From a virus: a stretch of 36,316 nucleotides of DNA. Both the position numbers and the translations under genes were made by a program. The DNA lies in IMG/VR virus record IMGVR_UViG_3300030380_002895, positions 1 through 36,316 of that record, one strand, 5' to 3'. Every line of letters begins with the position of its first letter. Position 1 is the first letter of the stretch. Positions 1-9,972 of the stretch are shown here, in pieces. The notes beneath the pieces are model-generated. The model saw nothing but the letters and a program-made list of their open reading frames with translations. It ran no database searches and was not told where the DNA came from.

Positions 1-1
1 T

Positions 2-268
2 AAACAGCTTACAAAGCCTCAACCTGCACCAGAAAAACCTAGGACAGTAGCTAAGACTACTGAACCTATGAAAAAACGGATGAAACCTATTCGTGGTCCA
101 ATGGTAGAAGCAAAACAAACATCTAAACCTATGGCAGGTAATAGAAGAACAGATGTATCTGCTCAACCTACCGCAGGTAGAATGACTGCTGCGGATATGT
201 TTGAAAGAAGAAAGAAAGAAAAGAGAAAAGAATTAACAAGACAGATGAAACCTTTAAGGATAGGCTAA
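2..268 (+). CDS. C-terminal part of a virion-region protein, cut by the left edge
   Basis: The frame is open from base 2 to a stop at 266-268, giving 88 residues rich in Lys, Arg, Pro and Met. A Met at base 68 could start a 66-residue product, but no ribosome site precedes it. The frame joins exactly to the ORF open at the right edge (35238-36316), so the two are probably one protein of about 448 residues with a basic C-terminal tail. No function is recognised. Its position downstream of the portal suggests a structural or ejected protein. Confidence 0.55.
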   Translation, partial: KQLTKPQPAPEKPRTVAKTTEPMKKRMKPIRGPMVEAKQTSKPMAGNRRTDVSAQPTAGRMTAADMFERRKKEKRKELTRQMKPLRIG

Positions 269-808
269 TTGAAACTACTATTAACAGTATTACTTTTATT
301 TGGTGTAACAGCTACTATTACAGATTTAAAAGCTGAGACGAACACTGTGTCTAGCACGGTTGTTACAAACTCTACACCACCTACGGCTAATGCACCTTCT
401 ATAATAAATTCTAACAGCGATATATGTAAGGTCGGTGTGGGTGCTAGTGTACAGAATAATGTTGTAGGCCTTGCAACAGGAGTTGTAATAGATGATGAAC
501 TTTGTCAAAAATTAAAGCTATCTAGAAGTTTATATGCCTATGGTATGAAAGTTGCTGCGGTTAGCATCTTATGTCAAGACTATCGTACCTGGGACAGCAT
601 GACAGACGCAGGGACTCCATGTCCAGTTAAAGGCTTAATTGGTGCTGAAGCTGCAGCTTATTGGGAGGCTAATCCTTCTGAAATTCCAGATGGCAGTAGG
701 TACAAACCCCAATACCTACAAAATAAAGTAGAGGAAGAATCAAAAGGAGATGTAGATGGCATTAAGAATTTTGGTCTTATGGCTCTTACTTTGTTACTCA
801 TACTCTAA
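269..808 (+). CDS. Exported small protein with signal peptide, 179 aa
   Basis: The TTG start directly follows the stop of the preceding ORF. Residues 1-22 look like a Sec signal peptide: a Lys, a long Leu-rich core, then a likely cut after Leu-Lys-Ala. The mature part is Ser/Thr/Asn-rich at first and contains about four Cys spread through the middle, which could form disulfides outside the cytoplasm. The last 15 residues are again hydrophobic. The 3' end overlaps the next gene, also an exported protein, by 53 bases, so the two are probably translated together. I do not recognise the family. A virion-associated or envelope-acting role is inferred from location only. Confidence 0.7.
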   Translation: MKLLLTVLLLFGVTATITDLKAETNTVSSTVVTNSTPPTANAPSIINSNSDICKVGVGASVQNNVVGLATGVVIDDELCQKLKLSRSLYAYGMKVAAVSILCQDYRTWDSMTDAGTPCPVKGLIGAEAAAYWEANPSEIPDGSRYKPQYLQNKVEEESKGDVDGIKNFGLMALTLLLIL

Positions 809-2255
809 AGCAGATTGCTTACCAGATACAGAAGGATTATGTACCCCTGGAGTATCTATTGTAGAAGATACACAAATAGATATTAGTGAAGAAGATTTAG
901 GAACAGAAATTGTAACTACTACAACAACAACAGTCACCACGACTACTACGACTGTTACTAATGAAAACTCAGGAGATATCCTAGATGGAGATGCAGGATA
1001 TGTAGCTACATCAAAAGAAGGTGATATGGATATTGACTGGGGTGGTCAAGGACCTGCAAGTATGCCAACAGGAAATGCTTGTTATGGATTAGGGTCTGAT
1101 AAATGTGCTAGTATAGTAGGAAGTGGTAATAATACCTCTACTATGGGTGTTGCAGGAATGGGTACAACCTTTATACAAACTGTCGATATTTCTGATTTAA
1201 ATATTAATAATGGTGGAGAAGTAAGATACACAATAGAGGTTGACAAGCAAGATGCTCAAGATAGAATATACATGCACATTACAGGACTTAACGGCACTAG
1301 CCAAGTCTTTTCAGGTACTGACATCTTGTCTGAATCTGGCGTTGCATCAGGTTACCAATCATACAATGGTTCTTTCGATTTCGGTGGTGTACTAAATAAA
1401 TTAACTATTGAAATTGGTGGTAGAGATATTAATCTAGCAGTAGGTCCACTATTCGATGATGTTACAGTAGACGTATTCTACAATGTGATAAACACTATCA
1501 TCACTCAACAAATCACAACTGTAGAAGAAATATATTATCTAGATATATTCTCTACAACAGAACTAGATTTTGCAGAGGAAGTATTTGAACTTAATGATAT
1601 TAGTTTTGATGAAGGTGATATTGACTTTGCTCCTATAGAACCTGAGACAGAAGAAGTAACATATGAAACTGTAGAATTAGAAATACAAGAGTTTGAAGTA
1701 GACTTTGAAATAGATTTACCAGAACCTGAATTAGTATCTGTAGAAGTTCAAACAGAAATGGAACTAGAATTAGAAATAGAGATGGAAATGGAAATGGACT
1801 TACCTGAACCAGAAGTAGAAGAAACTATGGAAGTGGCTCAAGTAGAAGAACCTGTAGATGAACAACCAACAGAAGAATCAACAGAACCCGATAGCGAAGC
1901 TACTGAAGAACCCGCTATGGAAACAGAGGATAGTACAGAACAAGAAGAAGTACAACAGGAAGAAGTTGAAGAACCAGAAAAGCCTGTAAAAGAACCGACA
2001 GCAAAAGAAAAAGCTGCAACTAAGATAGTCAAAAAGATTGATGACAAAGCTAGGTATGATGAATCAAATCAAATGAAGACGTTAATTGTAATGCAAATAC
2101 TTGGCAATACAAAAACATTCTTTGACACACAATCAACTATCGTTGATACAGATGTTAACGAATACTTAAACAAAACAATAGAGGACAACTACGGAGTGTT
2201 ATTTGATATGGCACAAGGACAAACTATGGAGAATATAATAAATGGCCAGTATTGA
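756..2255 (+). CDS. Exported acidic repeat-rich protein, 499 aa
   Basis: The ATG lies inside the previous gene and opens a clear signal peptide (residues 1-18, likely cut after Ser-Lys-Ala). A Thr-only stretch follows near residues 53-67. Residues about 70-260 are Gly/Asp/Asn-rich and look beta-structured. Residues about 260-430 are extremely rich in Glu with Val/Pro/Thr alternation, probably an extended acidic stalk. The last 65 residues are helical with a Lys cluster. The nucleotide sequence of the acidic part is a degenerate GAA/GTA repeat. No enzyme motif is seen. It could be a surface-exposed or periplasm-spanning virion component, but that is inference. Confidence 0.75.
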   Translation: MALRILVLWLLLCYSYSKADCLPDTEGLCTPGVSIVEDTQIDISEEDLGTEIVTTTTTTVTTTTTTVTNENSGDILDGDAGYVATSKEGDMDIDWGGQGPASMPTGNACYGLGSDKCASIVGSGNNTSTMGVAGMGTTFIQTVDISDLNINNGGEVRYTIEVDKQDAQDRIYMHITGLNGTSQVFSGTDILSESGVASGYQSYNGSFDFGGVLNKLTIEIGGRDINLAVGPLFDDVTVDVFYNVINTIITQQITTVEEIYYLDIFSTTELDFAEEVFELNDISFDEGDIDFAPIEPETEEVTYETVELEIQEFEVDFEIDLPEPELVSVEVQTEMELELEIEMEMEMDLPEPEVEETMEVAQVEEPVDEQPTEESTEPDSEATEEPAMETEDSTEQEEVQQEEVEEPEKPVKEPTAKEKAATKIVKKIDDKARYDESNQMKTLIVMQILGNTKTFFDTQSTIVDTDVNEYLNKTIEDNYGVLFDMAQGQTMENIINGQY

Positions 2256-2757
2256 GTATCAGGGGATTAAATTCTCTGGTGGAAAATTTTTTATTATTCT
2301 ATCTTTGATAGGTGCGATAGTCGGCGGTGGTTGGTCAGCATATAAATTTTATGATGATTACTTAGACATGAAACAACAAGTACAAGAGTTTGTAGCTCCT
2401 GACCTCAGCGGTTTTGATAAGAAAATAGATTTAGCGAAAGCTGAAATGGACAAACGATTAGAATTAATTGAACAACAATTAGAGATGATTAAAACAGAAA
2501 TGTCCATGATTTTAGAAGAAGTAACTTTAGTAGCTCAAACTGCAAAGGAACTTAAAGATGACCTCAAGGGTGACGTAAGACAATTACAAATGGATAAAAG
2601 ACACCTAGAAGATATGGTGGATAGCATTAAAAATAAAACAAGAGAGGAACTTAGATTGTTTGAAGACAGCATAAAAGAACTAGAAAAAGACCTTCAATTA
2701 AAAATTGACAAAGCGTTAAATAACCCTTTAAGCGGTATGTCCGCAAAGAGCAAATAA
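2242..2757 (+). CDS. N-terminally anchored coiled-coil protein, 171 aa
   Basis: It overlaps the preceding gene by 14 bases. Residues about 14-33 form one membrane segment, including a Gly-Gly-Gly-Trp stretch. The rest is a long charged heptad-like coiled coil (about residues 45-165), rich in Lys, Glu, Leu and Met. The topology suggests a short cytoplasmic start and a long rod on the far side of the membrane. That is compatible with a spanin-like or tube-forming virion protein, but no family is recognised. The next gene encodes a second small protein of the same topology. Confidence 0.75.
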   Translation: MASIEYQGIKFSGGKFFIILSLIGAIVGGGWSAYKFYDDYLDMKQQVQEFVAPDLSGFDKKIDLAKAEMDKRLELIEQQLEMIKTEMSMILEEVTLVAQTAKELKDDLKGDVRQLQMDKRHLEDMVDSIKNKTREELRLFEDSIKELEKDLQLKIDKALNNPLSGMSAKSK

Positions 2758-2954
2758 TGAAGATAGATATAAAACTAGCAGCACCTTATCTTATCATGGC
2801 CTGTGGTTTCGCTATGACATGGGGAATGTGGACTGAAAGACTATCGGCGGTAGAAACTAAAGTAGATAAAATTACACAAATGCAACAAGACATTGCAGTG
2901 ATAAAAGAAAAGATAATGTGGATGGAAGCATATCTAATTAATGGAGATAACTAA
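2757..2954 (+). CDS. Small membrane protein with short coiled coil, 65 aa
   Basis: The start overlaps the previous stop in a TAATGA arrangement. Residues about 9-25 are one hydrophobic membrane segment and residues 28-58 a short amphipathic helix. It looks like a small partner of the upstream coiled-coil membrane protein. A copy of the dispersed 11-bp motif (2842-2852) lies inside it and is spelled with TCG GCG GTA codons, which look uncommon in this genome. Confidence 0.7.
   Translation: MKIDIKLAAPYLIMACGFAMTWGMWTERLSAVETKVDKITQMQQDIAVIKEKIMWMEAYLINGDN
2842..2852 (-). repeat. Dispersed motif TAYCGCCGATA, site 1
   Basis: TACCGCCGATA on the minus strand, inside the 65-residue gene (codons TCG GCG GTA). 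The only asymmetric copy that points the other way. Confidence 0.75.
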
Positions 2955-4432
2955 TGGCAACGTATAAATCATTTGCAGATTTGACTGAACAACAAAGACA
3001 ACAGTTTGGGGATGAGGATTCATATAAAAAATTTATGGATTCTAATGTTATGGAAACAAACCCTATTCAACAAGAACAACAACCTACAACACAAAATACA
3101 TTGACAGACCCTACAGACTTTGCACAAGCACAAGTAGGTGCTGCTGTTAGACAACCTAGCTTACCTACAGGAGCATCAGTCATGCCAGGACTTGCTCTTC
3201 AGTCTCCAACAGATACCACATTACAAACAACTCCTGGACTTACAGGTACACAAGCGGCGGCGGTTCCAACCACACCTACTGCTCCCACTATTGCACCTCA
3301 AGCAGTTCCTACATCTACTGCCATTGCACAACAAACTGCAACCGCAGCTCCGATGTATTCTGCAGTGACAGGACAAACAGTTCCACAAATGGATGCAGCA
3401 CAAGGTACAGTTTCTGCACCCATGGTTGCACAACAACAAGACCTAACTGCATTACCACCAGAAGCAACAGTGCAAGGTCAATTAGCCAACATATCAGAAG
3501 CTATCAATACAGCAGTTGATGAAGGCAAACCTATACCTGCATTTGCATCAGGGGCCAAAAGATTAGTAGATGCCGCTATGCAACAAAGAGGATTAGGTTC
3601 TTCTAGTATAGCTGCAGAGGCACTAGCACAAGGTATATTAGAAGCATCTATACCAATTGCACAACAAGATGCACAGTTCTATCAACAAGCAATATTTCAG
3701 AACTTAAATAACAGACAACAAGCAGCAGTATTAAATGCACAACAATCTTTTCAGATGGATACTGCTAATCTATCTAATAGACAACAAGCCAGTCTAACCA
3801 ACATCCAACTAAGACAACAGTCAATGCTATCAGACCAAGCGGCTTCTAATGCTGCATTGCAGTTTAATGCCCAAAGTCAGGCACAAACTGACCAGTTCTT
3901 TGCAAGTCTTGCAACTCAAATAAATACTAACAATGCACAAAGAGTAGATGCGATGAATCAGTATGCAGTATCTGAACAAAATAGAATATCTGCAGAAAAT
4001 GCTAGAAATGAAATAGGTGTAGCAGAAGCTAATGCACAAAGAGAAGCAGCAATCAATCAATTCAATACACAATTAGAAGACCAAAGACAAAGATTTAATG
4101 TAGAGAATCAAAGATTAATTGACCAGTCAAATGTGACATGGAGAAGAAGTATCAACACTGCAAATACTGCCGCTATAAATGCAGCCAATCAAACAGATGC
4201 ACAGAACTTACTAAATATATCTAACTTTGCACTATCTGCATTATGGCAACAGTGGAGAGATGAAGCATCTTGGATTAACACATCATCAGAGAATGAAAAA
4301 GAAAGAGCACATAATATAGCTATTGCTGCTCTTGAAAGAGAAACACAATTAGAATTAATGAATGAAACATCTAAGAATGAACTTAACAGTCTACTAGGAC
4401 AGTTAGGCGTAAAGATTTTCGCAGGATTATAA
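2954..4432 (+). CDS. Gln/Ala-rich helical virion protein, 492 aa
   Basis: It begins at the base where the previous gene ends. The N-terminal 40 residues are charged, about 40-165 are Pro/Thr/Gln/Ala-rich and probably disordered, and about 170-480 are a long helical region very rich in Gln, Ala and Asn. Low-complexity helical proteins like this are common among internal or ejected proteins of marine podoviruses. An internal virion role is therefore likely, but it is inferred from composition and from its place in the late operon. Confidence 0.75.
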   Translation: MATYKSFADLTEQQRQQFGDEDSYKKFMDSNVMETNPIQQEQQPTTQNTLTDPTDFAQAQVGAAVRQPSLPTGASVMPGLALQSPTDTTLQTTPGLTGTQAAAVPTTPTAPTIAPQAVPTSTAIAQQTATAAPMYSAVTGQTVPQMDAAQGTVSAPMVAQQQDLTALPPEATVQGQLANISEAINTAVDEGKPIPAFASGAKRLVDAAMQQRGLGSSSIAAEALAQGILEASIPIAQQDAQFYQQAIFQNLNNRQQAAVLNAQQSFQMDTANLSNRQQASLTNIQLRQQSMLSDQAASNAALQFNAQSQAQTDQFFASLATQINTNNAQRVDAMNQYAVSEQNRISAENARNEIGVAEANAQREAAINQFNTQLEDQRQRFNVENQRLIDQSNVTWRRSINTANTAAINAANQTDAQNLLNISNFALSALWQQWRDEASWINTSSENEKERAHNIAIAALERETQLELMNETSKNELNSLLGQLGVKIFAGL

Positions 4433-4448
4433 TCATAGGAGAAATACA

Positions 4449-4772
4449 ATGGCATTAGGATTTTCACAACTTTTAAGTTATGGAGTAACAGGGGCAAAAT
4501 TATTATCTGAAGTTATGTCAGATAACAAAGACCAATCAGGAACAATAAGTGGTGGGGAAAAGTTTCAAAGAAGTCAGGCAATTAGACAAACATTTGAACA
4601 ATTAAAAAGGCCTACAAAATCTTTACAAGAAGCAGGTGAAGTAAAGGCAAGTGTTGCAATAGCTTATGAAGAACTAAATAGAGTATGGGATGCGATATTA
4701 CCCAATGCCTATGCTGAAATAATCAAGACTGTAGAACAACCTGCATTTTCACCAAAGAAGGATATAATATAA
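4449..4772 (+). CDS. Hypothetical late protein, 107 aa
   Basis: A good AGGAG ribosome site lies just before the ATG. The protein is small and mixed in composition, with a helical N-terminus and no membrane segment or catalytic motif. It sits in a run of tightly packed late genes (the next start overlaps its stop), so a small structural or assembly role is plausible. The family is not recognised. Confidence 0.7.
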   Translation: MALGFSQLLSYGVTGAKLLSEVMSDNKDQSGTISGGEKFQRSQAIRQTFEQLKRPTKSLQEAGEVKASVAIAYEELNRVWDAILPNAYAEIIKTVEQPAFSPKKDII

Positions 4773-5260
4773 TGGAAAGACAACAAAACCCTTTTGATAC
4801 ACCTGTTCCGGGACAATCATTAACGGATACTCCTAAAAATTATAAATGGGAAAATCCTGCTAGATTTTCAAAACTAGAGGATTCCTCATTACATATTTGG
4901 AGAGAGTTAAATAAGAAAGATAATTTAAAAAGAATAATAGTTTTACTAGAAGCAGGTATATCTGTAGAAGCAGTAACTAGAACTATAGTGTTCTCAGGAT
5001 TTATAGAAGGTGCATTTAGTATAGACTCTGCTTTACTTCTAACGCCGATAGTTCAAAAAATGATATTTACTATTGGTAAAGCTGCAGGTATTTCTAAATT
5101 AAAAATAACAAATCCTAAAAAGAATATGACAGAAGCTATGATTAAAGATTTATATAAATCTAGAGGGTATGTACCTTCAAAGAAGACAATGAAAAAAGCA
5201 AAGAAAGCAGCAGAAGAAAAACCTAAAGGTTTAATGTCTAGAGCAAAGGAGGATAAGTAA
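4772..5260 (+). CDS. Hypothetical late protein with basic tail, 162 aa
   Basis: It overlaps both neighbours by one base. The middle (about residues 45-105) is moderately hydrophobic and helical, and the last 40 residues are very Lys-rich. A one-mismatch copy of the dispersed motif (5040-5050) is spelled with ACG CCG ATA codons. The family is not recognised. A DNA- or membrane-associated virion component is possible, given the basic tail and location. Confidence 0.7.
   Translation: MERQQNPFDTPVPGQSLTDTPKNYKWENPARFSKLEDSSLHIWRELNKKDNLKRIIVLLEAGISVEAVTRTIVFSGFIEGAFSIDSALLLTPIVQKMIFTIGKAAGISKLKITNPKKNMTEAMIKDLYKSRGYVPSKKTMKKAKKAAEEKPKGLMSRAKEDK
5040..5050 (+). repeat. Dispersed motif, site 2 (one mismatch)
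   Basis: TAACGCCGATA inside the 162-residue gene, codons ACG CCG ATA. Confidence 0.6.
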
Positions 5261-6276
5261 TGGGATTATTTAATGCCACAGCCTTTCTAAAAGGCGCAGC
5301 ACAAGAAGGCCTTAATATGTTCAACAAAGCAGAAGCAATAGGCGAAGAGGGTATAGAAAATTTAAAAGCTGCTAGAGAAGAAGTTAATGAAGAAATTAAA
5401 ACAATGAAAGACACCTATAATAAAGCAATACAAATAGGTGATAATGTAGGTGGTGGTGCATTTGCTAAATATTTATTTAATACACAAGACATATCATACC
5501 TTGCAGGTTTAGCTAATGAAACACAGGAAACTAGAACAGGTGAATTGTCTACATTAAAGAAAAATTTTGAAGCATTGTCTGAAGAAGAAAAAGCAAAGTT
5601 TTCTGATGGTGACTTTTCTGAAACTGTTAAAGCAGATTATGATAGAGAAGTAGAAGCACTCAAAGTAAATAGCGGATTAGTCAATACAAATAATTTAGGA
5701 GTAGCTACTGCTAACACATTAGGTGGTAAAGTTCAACAAATGGTTGATAGACAATTTGAACCTAGAAGACAAGCTATTATAGACACTGTGGGTGGCGGTC
5801 AGTTAAAAGAATCAGCACCTATATCAGGCGGTTTTGAATCAATACCAACAGCAACAACAGGAGTTATAGACTTTTCAACTGGAGGAGGAGGAGATATGGA
5901 AGTTGCCAGATTAAAAGCAACAATACTATCGAGATTTGAGGACTACTTAGAGTCTAATAGATTTAAAGCTCCAGGGACAACTTTATTTACAAATGCAGAA
6001 GCAAAATCTGAATTTGGAAATGTAGTCGGTATTGATTATAATAGAACCTATCAAGAAGGTGATTATGCAGGAATGACAGGCAGGGAAATTATAGACTCTA
6101 AATTAGAAGATATGGTAGAAGAATTAGAAAATTTAGATACTCCTATATACGCAACAAAGGATGCTATAATGATGGATATACTAAAACAAAATTTTATAAA
6201 TAAAAATTTTGGGGATGTATTTAACTACACTGGATTATTAGATTCTACAGTAGCATTTGAGCCAGAAGATGAGTGA
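5260..6276 (+). CDS. Virion-region protein, 338 aa
   Basis: An AGGA ribosome site precedes the ATG. The first 60 residues are helical and acidic/amphipathic, the middle is mixed with a Gly-rich linker near residues 205-215, and the C-terminus is acidic. The ORF overlaps the start of the 1231-residue protein by eight bases. No fold or motif is recognised. Length and position suggest a structural or ejected protein. I considered a capsid protein because of length, but nothing in the sequence supports it. Confidence 0.7.
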   Translation: MGLFNATAFLKGAAQEGLNMFNKAEAIGEEGIENLKAAREEVNEEIKTMKDTYNKAIQIGDNVGGGAFAKYLFNTQDISYLAGLANETQETRTGELSTLKKNFEALSEEEKAKFSDGDFSETVKADYDREVEALKVNSGLVNTNNLGVATANTLGGKVQQMVDRQFEPRRQAIIDTVGGGQLKESAPISGGFESIPTATTGVIDFSTGGGGDMEVARLKATILSRFEDYLESNRFKAPGTTLFTNAEAKSEFGNVVGIDYNRTYQEGDYAGMTGREIIDSKLEDMVEELENLDTPIYATKDAIMMDILKQNFINKNFGDVFNYTGLLDSTVAFEPEDE

Positions 6277-9200
6277 TTTTTTTAATCCTTATAAAAAATC
6301 TAAAAAAAAAATTGATGTTAATAAAAATCAAAAAAATAATTTAGGATTTTTTAGTGTTACAGACTCTGGTAAAGGTTCTGCCATAGAGTATAAAAGAAGT
6401 GAAACAGAAACACAAGATTATGACTATCAAGAATATGAAGACCTTAGTAAAAAAAGCGATTTAGGTTTCGCATTTAAACTAGGTCTTCTAGATACCTATA
6501 GAGGTGTAAAACAAATAGCAGGTTTTGATGAAGCAGAAATGCGAAAAGAACAAAATGAACTTGTTAAAAGGATGCAAGGTGATAATGGTGGTTTAGTAAA
6601 AGCTGCTTATTTTGCAGGTGCATTGTTAGACCCTGCCTCTTGGTTAATACCCTTTGGCAAAGCCAGAACACTTTGGCAAATGGGCAAGTATGGAATGGTA
6701 TCTGGAGCAGTAGCGGGAGCTGCAGGTTATGTAGACGAAGACCAAGATAGTATTTTAACAGAGGGCAAGATGACTAGAAAAGAACAAGCTCTTTTTGGTC
6801 TTGGTGCAGGAGGTGTTGTTGCACCTGCTTTTGGTGTACTTAAAAATATAGGAGTGAAAGCAACAGGTAAAGGGAAAGTAATACCTGTAGGAGGTCCTGA
6901 CCCAGAGGGTTTCTTTGGACAATTATTTAGTTTAAAACATGTTAATCCTAAGAAAGCAGTAAAGAGAGGATATACAAAAGTACAAATTGAAGGTGCTGCT
7001 AAAACACCAGAAGGTAAAGTTACCCCTGGTGGTAGAAAAGTAATTATAGAAAAAGGTCCTAAAAGAACTTTATTTGAAAGACCAGATACAAAAATTGGTG
7101 ACCCTACCGCCGATATAAAACCAACAGTTTTAAAAGACGACTTAGAGTTATTAAATAAAAACAAAGCAAGAAAAGGAATGTACCTATTTGGACCACAAAG
7201 TTTTGCTAATAAATATATATTTAAACCCTATGAAGAAAAAGTAGGAAGGCCTTTATTTAATAAATTGGCTAAGAGTGGTGAGTCTACATCTGCAGTAGCA
7301 GGTGGACTAATTGGATTTAATACAGACCAAGAAGCACCTATCATTAGCTTCACTGACCCTTTTAGTTCAAGATTAGGAAGAGCATTTACAGGTGCTTTAT
7401 TTGGCTTTGGTGGTTATAAAGTATTAAAAAAGGTTAAAGTAGGTAAAAAATTTGGAACAAAAGAAGAAGAAGGAAAAGAGTTTCATATGTCTCTAACTGA
7501 ATATTTAGGAAGAGGTTTCATAGATAAATATAATTTACCAAGAGAGTACACAGCATTAAGACAACAAGCTCAAGGTCTTGGTGGCACAATAGCTGCACAG
7601 TTTAACGACTTAGTTCAAAAGGCAAAAATATTAACGATAGATGAAAGAAAAATACTATACAATATTTTAGAAGGTGAAGAAATTGTAAATGTAAAGTCTA
7701 AAAAAGTAAAAGAGTTATCTGAAGAAGCAAGGAAAACTATTAATATGTATGGTCAGATGTATCATGACTTAGGATTGCTTGATAAAAAAGTATTCAGAAA
7801 AAACGCTGCATCTTATTTAAGAAGAATATATGCAGATGAAACAGATGTACCCAAAATAGGCGATGATTTAAGGCCAAGGGGAATTATAAAAAAAGTATCT
7901 ATAGAAGAATATAATAAGATATACAAAAAGCAAAAAGCCTTTAATGAAGATGGCTCTAAAGTAATGATTAGAGGTGGACTAGATGACAAATTACCTAACG
8001 GAAAAATACCTCTGGTCCCGCATCGTGGTTGGGAGGTTTTAGAAAATGTAGATGCTAGTAAATTAAATAATAAAAAATACATTGAAGATTTAAAATCTCG
8101 AAACCTAATTGATGAAGATGGGAATATAAGTATTCGTTGGGAATTAACTAAAGGACAAAGACTTGCTAAAGGAGAGATAGAAGACGCTGCAGCATCTATA
8201 GAATTGACAGGACAATATATGGCATCAACAATTTCTCAATTTAAATTTTATGATGATTTATTTAAAACACCTAGCCTGTCTCCCTATGTTAAAAAGACAA
8301 CTAAAAAAGGTGACAGGTATGTATTAGATAAAAAATTTAAAGGACTATCTGAATCCGAAATGAATAAAGCAGGATATTATAAAATGCCTAGCACTAAATT
8401 TAAAGATTCAAAAGTTCAAAAATATGGAAAATTAGCAGGTAAATATGTACAAGAAGAAGTTTATAAAAGCTTATTAACTGCACAAAAATATAGAGAGGGT
8501 CCTTTAAAAGATATATTTGGTGGATACCTTAGATTAAATAGAGTTTGGAAAGCTAGTAAAACTGCTTGGAATCCTACTGTCCATGTTAATAATGTATTTG
8601 GTAATATTTTCTTCTCAGATATGGGGGATATTCCTCTATTTGTAGGGACAGGAAAAGGTGGAGGATTGATTAATTCCTTCAAACTATTAGCAGAACATAA
8701 TAGTAAGAAGCCAATAAAATCTAAAGCGGTTTATCTAGCACAAAAGTATGGAGTATTTGACGCTGACTTTATAGCAAGGGAATTAAAAACATTTGATTTT
8801 AAATCGGTTAAAAATGCATATAAATATGATGATAAAAAAACTGAATGGACAAATGCAGTAGAAATATCAGAAAGAATATATAACGCCGTTAGAAAAAATA
8901 AAATAACAGGAACACTAGAAGATTGGTATAGAGTAGAAGACCACATATTTAGATTAAATGCCTTTATTCATAAGATGCAACAAGGTTATTCACCTTCAGA
9001 TGCAGCCATGTTTGCAAGAAAACAATTTATTGATTATGATATAGATGCCCCTGTTGTTAACTTTTTAAGGCATAGCGTTACTCCTTTCTTAGCTTTTAGC
9101 TATCGGATAATACCTGTATTAGCAGAAACAGCGGTAGTTAGACCTTGGAAGTATGCAAAGTATGCGGCACTAGGCTACGCTCTAAATAAGATAGGCGCTA

Positions 9201-9964
9201 CGATGGGAGGTGGCGAAGCAGATAAAGAAAGACAACTGATGCCTAAGACATCTGCAGGAAACATACTAGGAATACCTATACTACCAACTAAAGAAATTAA
9301 ACTTCCATTTACAGATGAACAAGGAAATTCTAAATATATAAATATCCAAAGACTATTTCCTGGTGGTGATGTTTTAGAATTAGGTACAGGAGTTATTCCA
9401 GGATTACCTGCACCTCTACAACCCAGTTTTGGTATAGGTGGTGATATTTTATTCGGTCTAGCGGGAGTAGATTTATTTACAAAGAAGATGGACCAGACAA
9501 GAGGGATAAGTGTGGTTGAGGATGTAACAGGAAGCTTAAAGTCAATAGGTGTTAAATTAATACCTAACTTCCCATTCTTACCAGGTTCATATTCAACTAA
9601 AAGAATTGAAAGAGCACAGCCAGGAAGAACAGAAATATCCCCATTTAGAGAGCCTGAATCTGAATTACAAGCAATATTAAATGCGTTTGGTATTAAAGTT
9701 ACAAATAGAAGCTTAACGTCATTGACTGTAACAAAGAAAGCAGAACTAGATAGAGTATTAAAAGTATATGATAGGAAAACAAAAGAACTAGGAAAGAAAT
9801 TAGCCAGTGGGGAAATAACAGAACAACAATTTGAAGACAGGTTGTCAGATATAGTCATAGATATACAAAAACAAGTAATGATATTTGGTGGCAGATTAGA
9901 GGGAATAGACCCTGCAACAATATTACAGTCTAAAGAAATGATAGACTTAATGAATCAAAGATAG
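6269..9964 (+). CDS. Very large internal virion protein, 1231 aa
   Basis: I place the start at the ATG at 6269 rather than an in-frame TTG four codons upstream, because it overlaps the previous stop in the usual tight way. The protein has several short hydrophobic Gly/Ala-rich stretches (about residues 110-160, and again about 935-985) set in a largely Lys-rich helical chain. Large late proteins of this kind, placed just before the lysis genes, are usually internal proteins ejected with the DNA in podoviruses. That assignment rests on size, order and composition. One copy of the dispersed motif lies at 7105-7115, encoding Thr-Ala-Asp. Confidence 0.75.
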   Translation: MSDFFNPYKKSKKKIDVNKNQKNNLGFFSVTDSGKGSAIEYKRSETETQDYDYQEYEDLSKKSDLGFAFKLGLLDTYRGVKQIAGFDEAEMRKEQNELVKRMQGDNGGLVKAAYFAGALLDPASWLIPFGKARTLWQMGKYGMVSGAVAGAAGYVDEDQDSILTEGKMTRKEQALFGLGAGGVVAPAFGVLKNIGVKATGKGKVIPVGGPDPEGFFGQLFSLKHVNPKKAVKRGYTKVQIEGAAKTPEGKVTPGGRKVIIEKGPKRTLFERPDTKIGDPTADIKPTVLKDDLELLNKNKARKGMYLFGPQSFANKYIFKPYEEKVGRPLFNKLAKSGESTSAVAGGLIGFNTDQEAPIISFTDPFSSRLGRAFTGALFGFGGYKVLKKVKVGKKFGTKEEEGKEFHMSLTEYLGRGFIDKYNLPREYTALRQQAQGLGGTIAAQFNDLVQKAKILTIDERKILYNILEGEEIVNVKSKKVKELSEEARKTINMYGQMYHDLGLLDKKVFRKNAASYLRRIYADETDVPKIGDDLRPRGIIKKVSIEEYNKIYKKQKAFNEDGSKVMIRGGLDDKLPNGKIPLVPHRGWEVLENVDASKLNNKKYIEDLKSRNLIDEDGNISIRWELTKGQRLAKGEIEDAAASIELTGQYMASTISQFKFYDDLFKTPSLSPYVKKTTKKGDRYVLDKKFKGLSESEMNKAGYYKMPSTKFKDSKVQKYGKLAGKYVQEEVYKSLLTAQKYREGPLKDIFGGYLRLNRVWKASKTAWNPTVHVNNVFGNIFFSDMGDIPLFVGTGKGGGLINSFKLLAEHNSKKPIKSKAVYLAQKYGVFDADFIARELKTFDFKSVKNAYKYDDKKTEWTNAVEISERIYNAVRKNKITGTLEDWYRVEDHIFRLNAFIHKMQQGYSPSDAAMFARKQFIDYDIDAPVVNFLRHSVTPFLAFSYRIIPVLAETAVVRPWKYAKYAALGYALNKIGATMGGGEADKERQLMPKTSAGNILGIPILPTKEIKLPFTDEQGNSKYINIQRLFPGGDVLELGTGVIPGLPAPLQPSFGIGGDILFGLAGVDLFTKKMDQTRGISVVEDVTGSLKSIGVKLIPNFPFLPGSYSTKRIERAQPGRTEISPFREPESELQAILNAFGIKVTNRSLTSLTVTKKAELDRVLKVYDRKTKELGKKLASGEITEQQFEDRLSDIVIDIQKQVMIFGGRLEGIDPATILQSKEMIDLMNQR
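7105..7115 (+). repeat. Dispersed motif, site 3
   Basis: TACCGCCGATA inside the 1231-residue gene, codons ACC GCC GAT. Confidence 0.75.
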
Positions 9965-9972
9965 GAGGAACT

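Noticed and set aside
8881-8891. TAACGCCGTTA, palindrome similar to the dispersed motif
   Set aside because: The right half differs (GTTA for GATA); not counted.
9175-9858. 227-residue minus-strand ORF
   Set aside because: Antisense of the 1231-residue gene, Ser/Pro/Leu-rich, no ribosome site.
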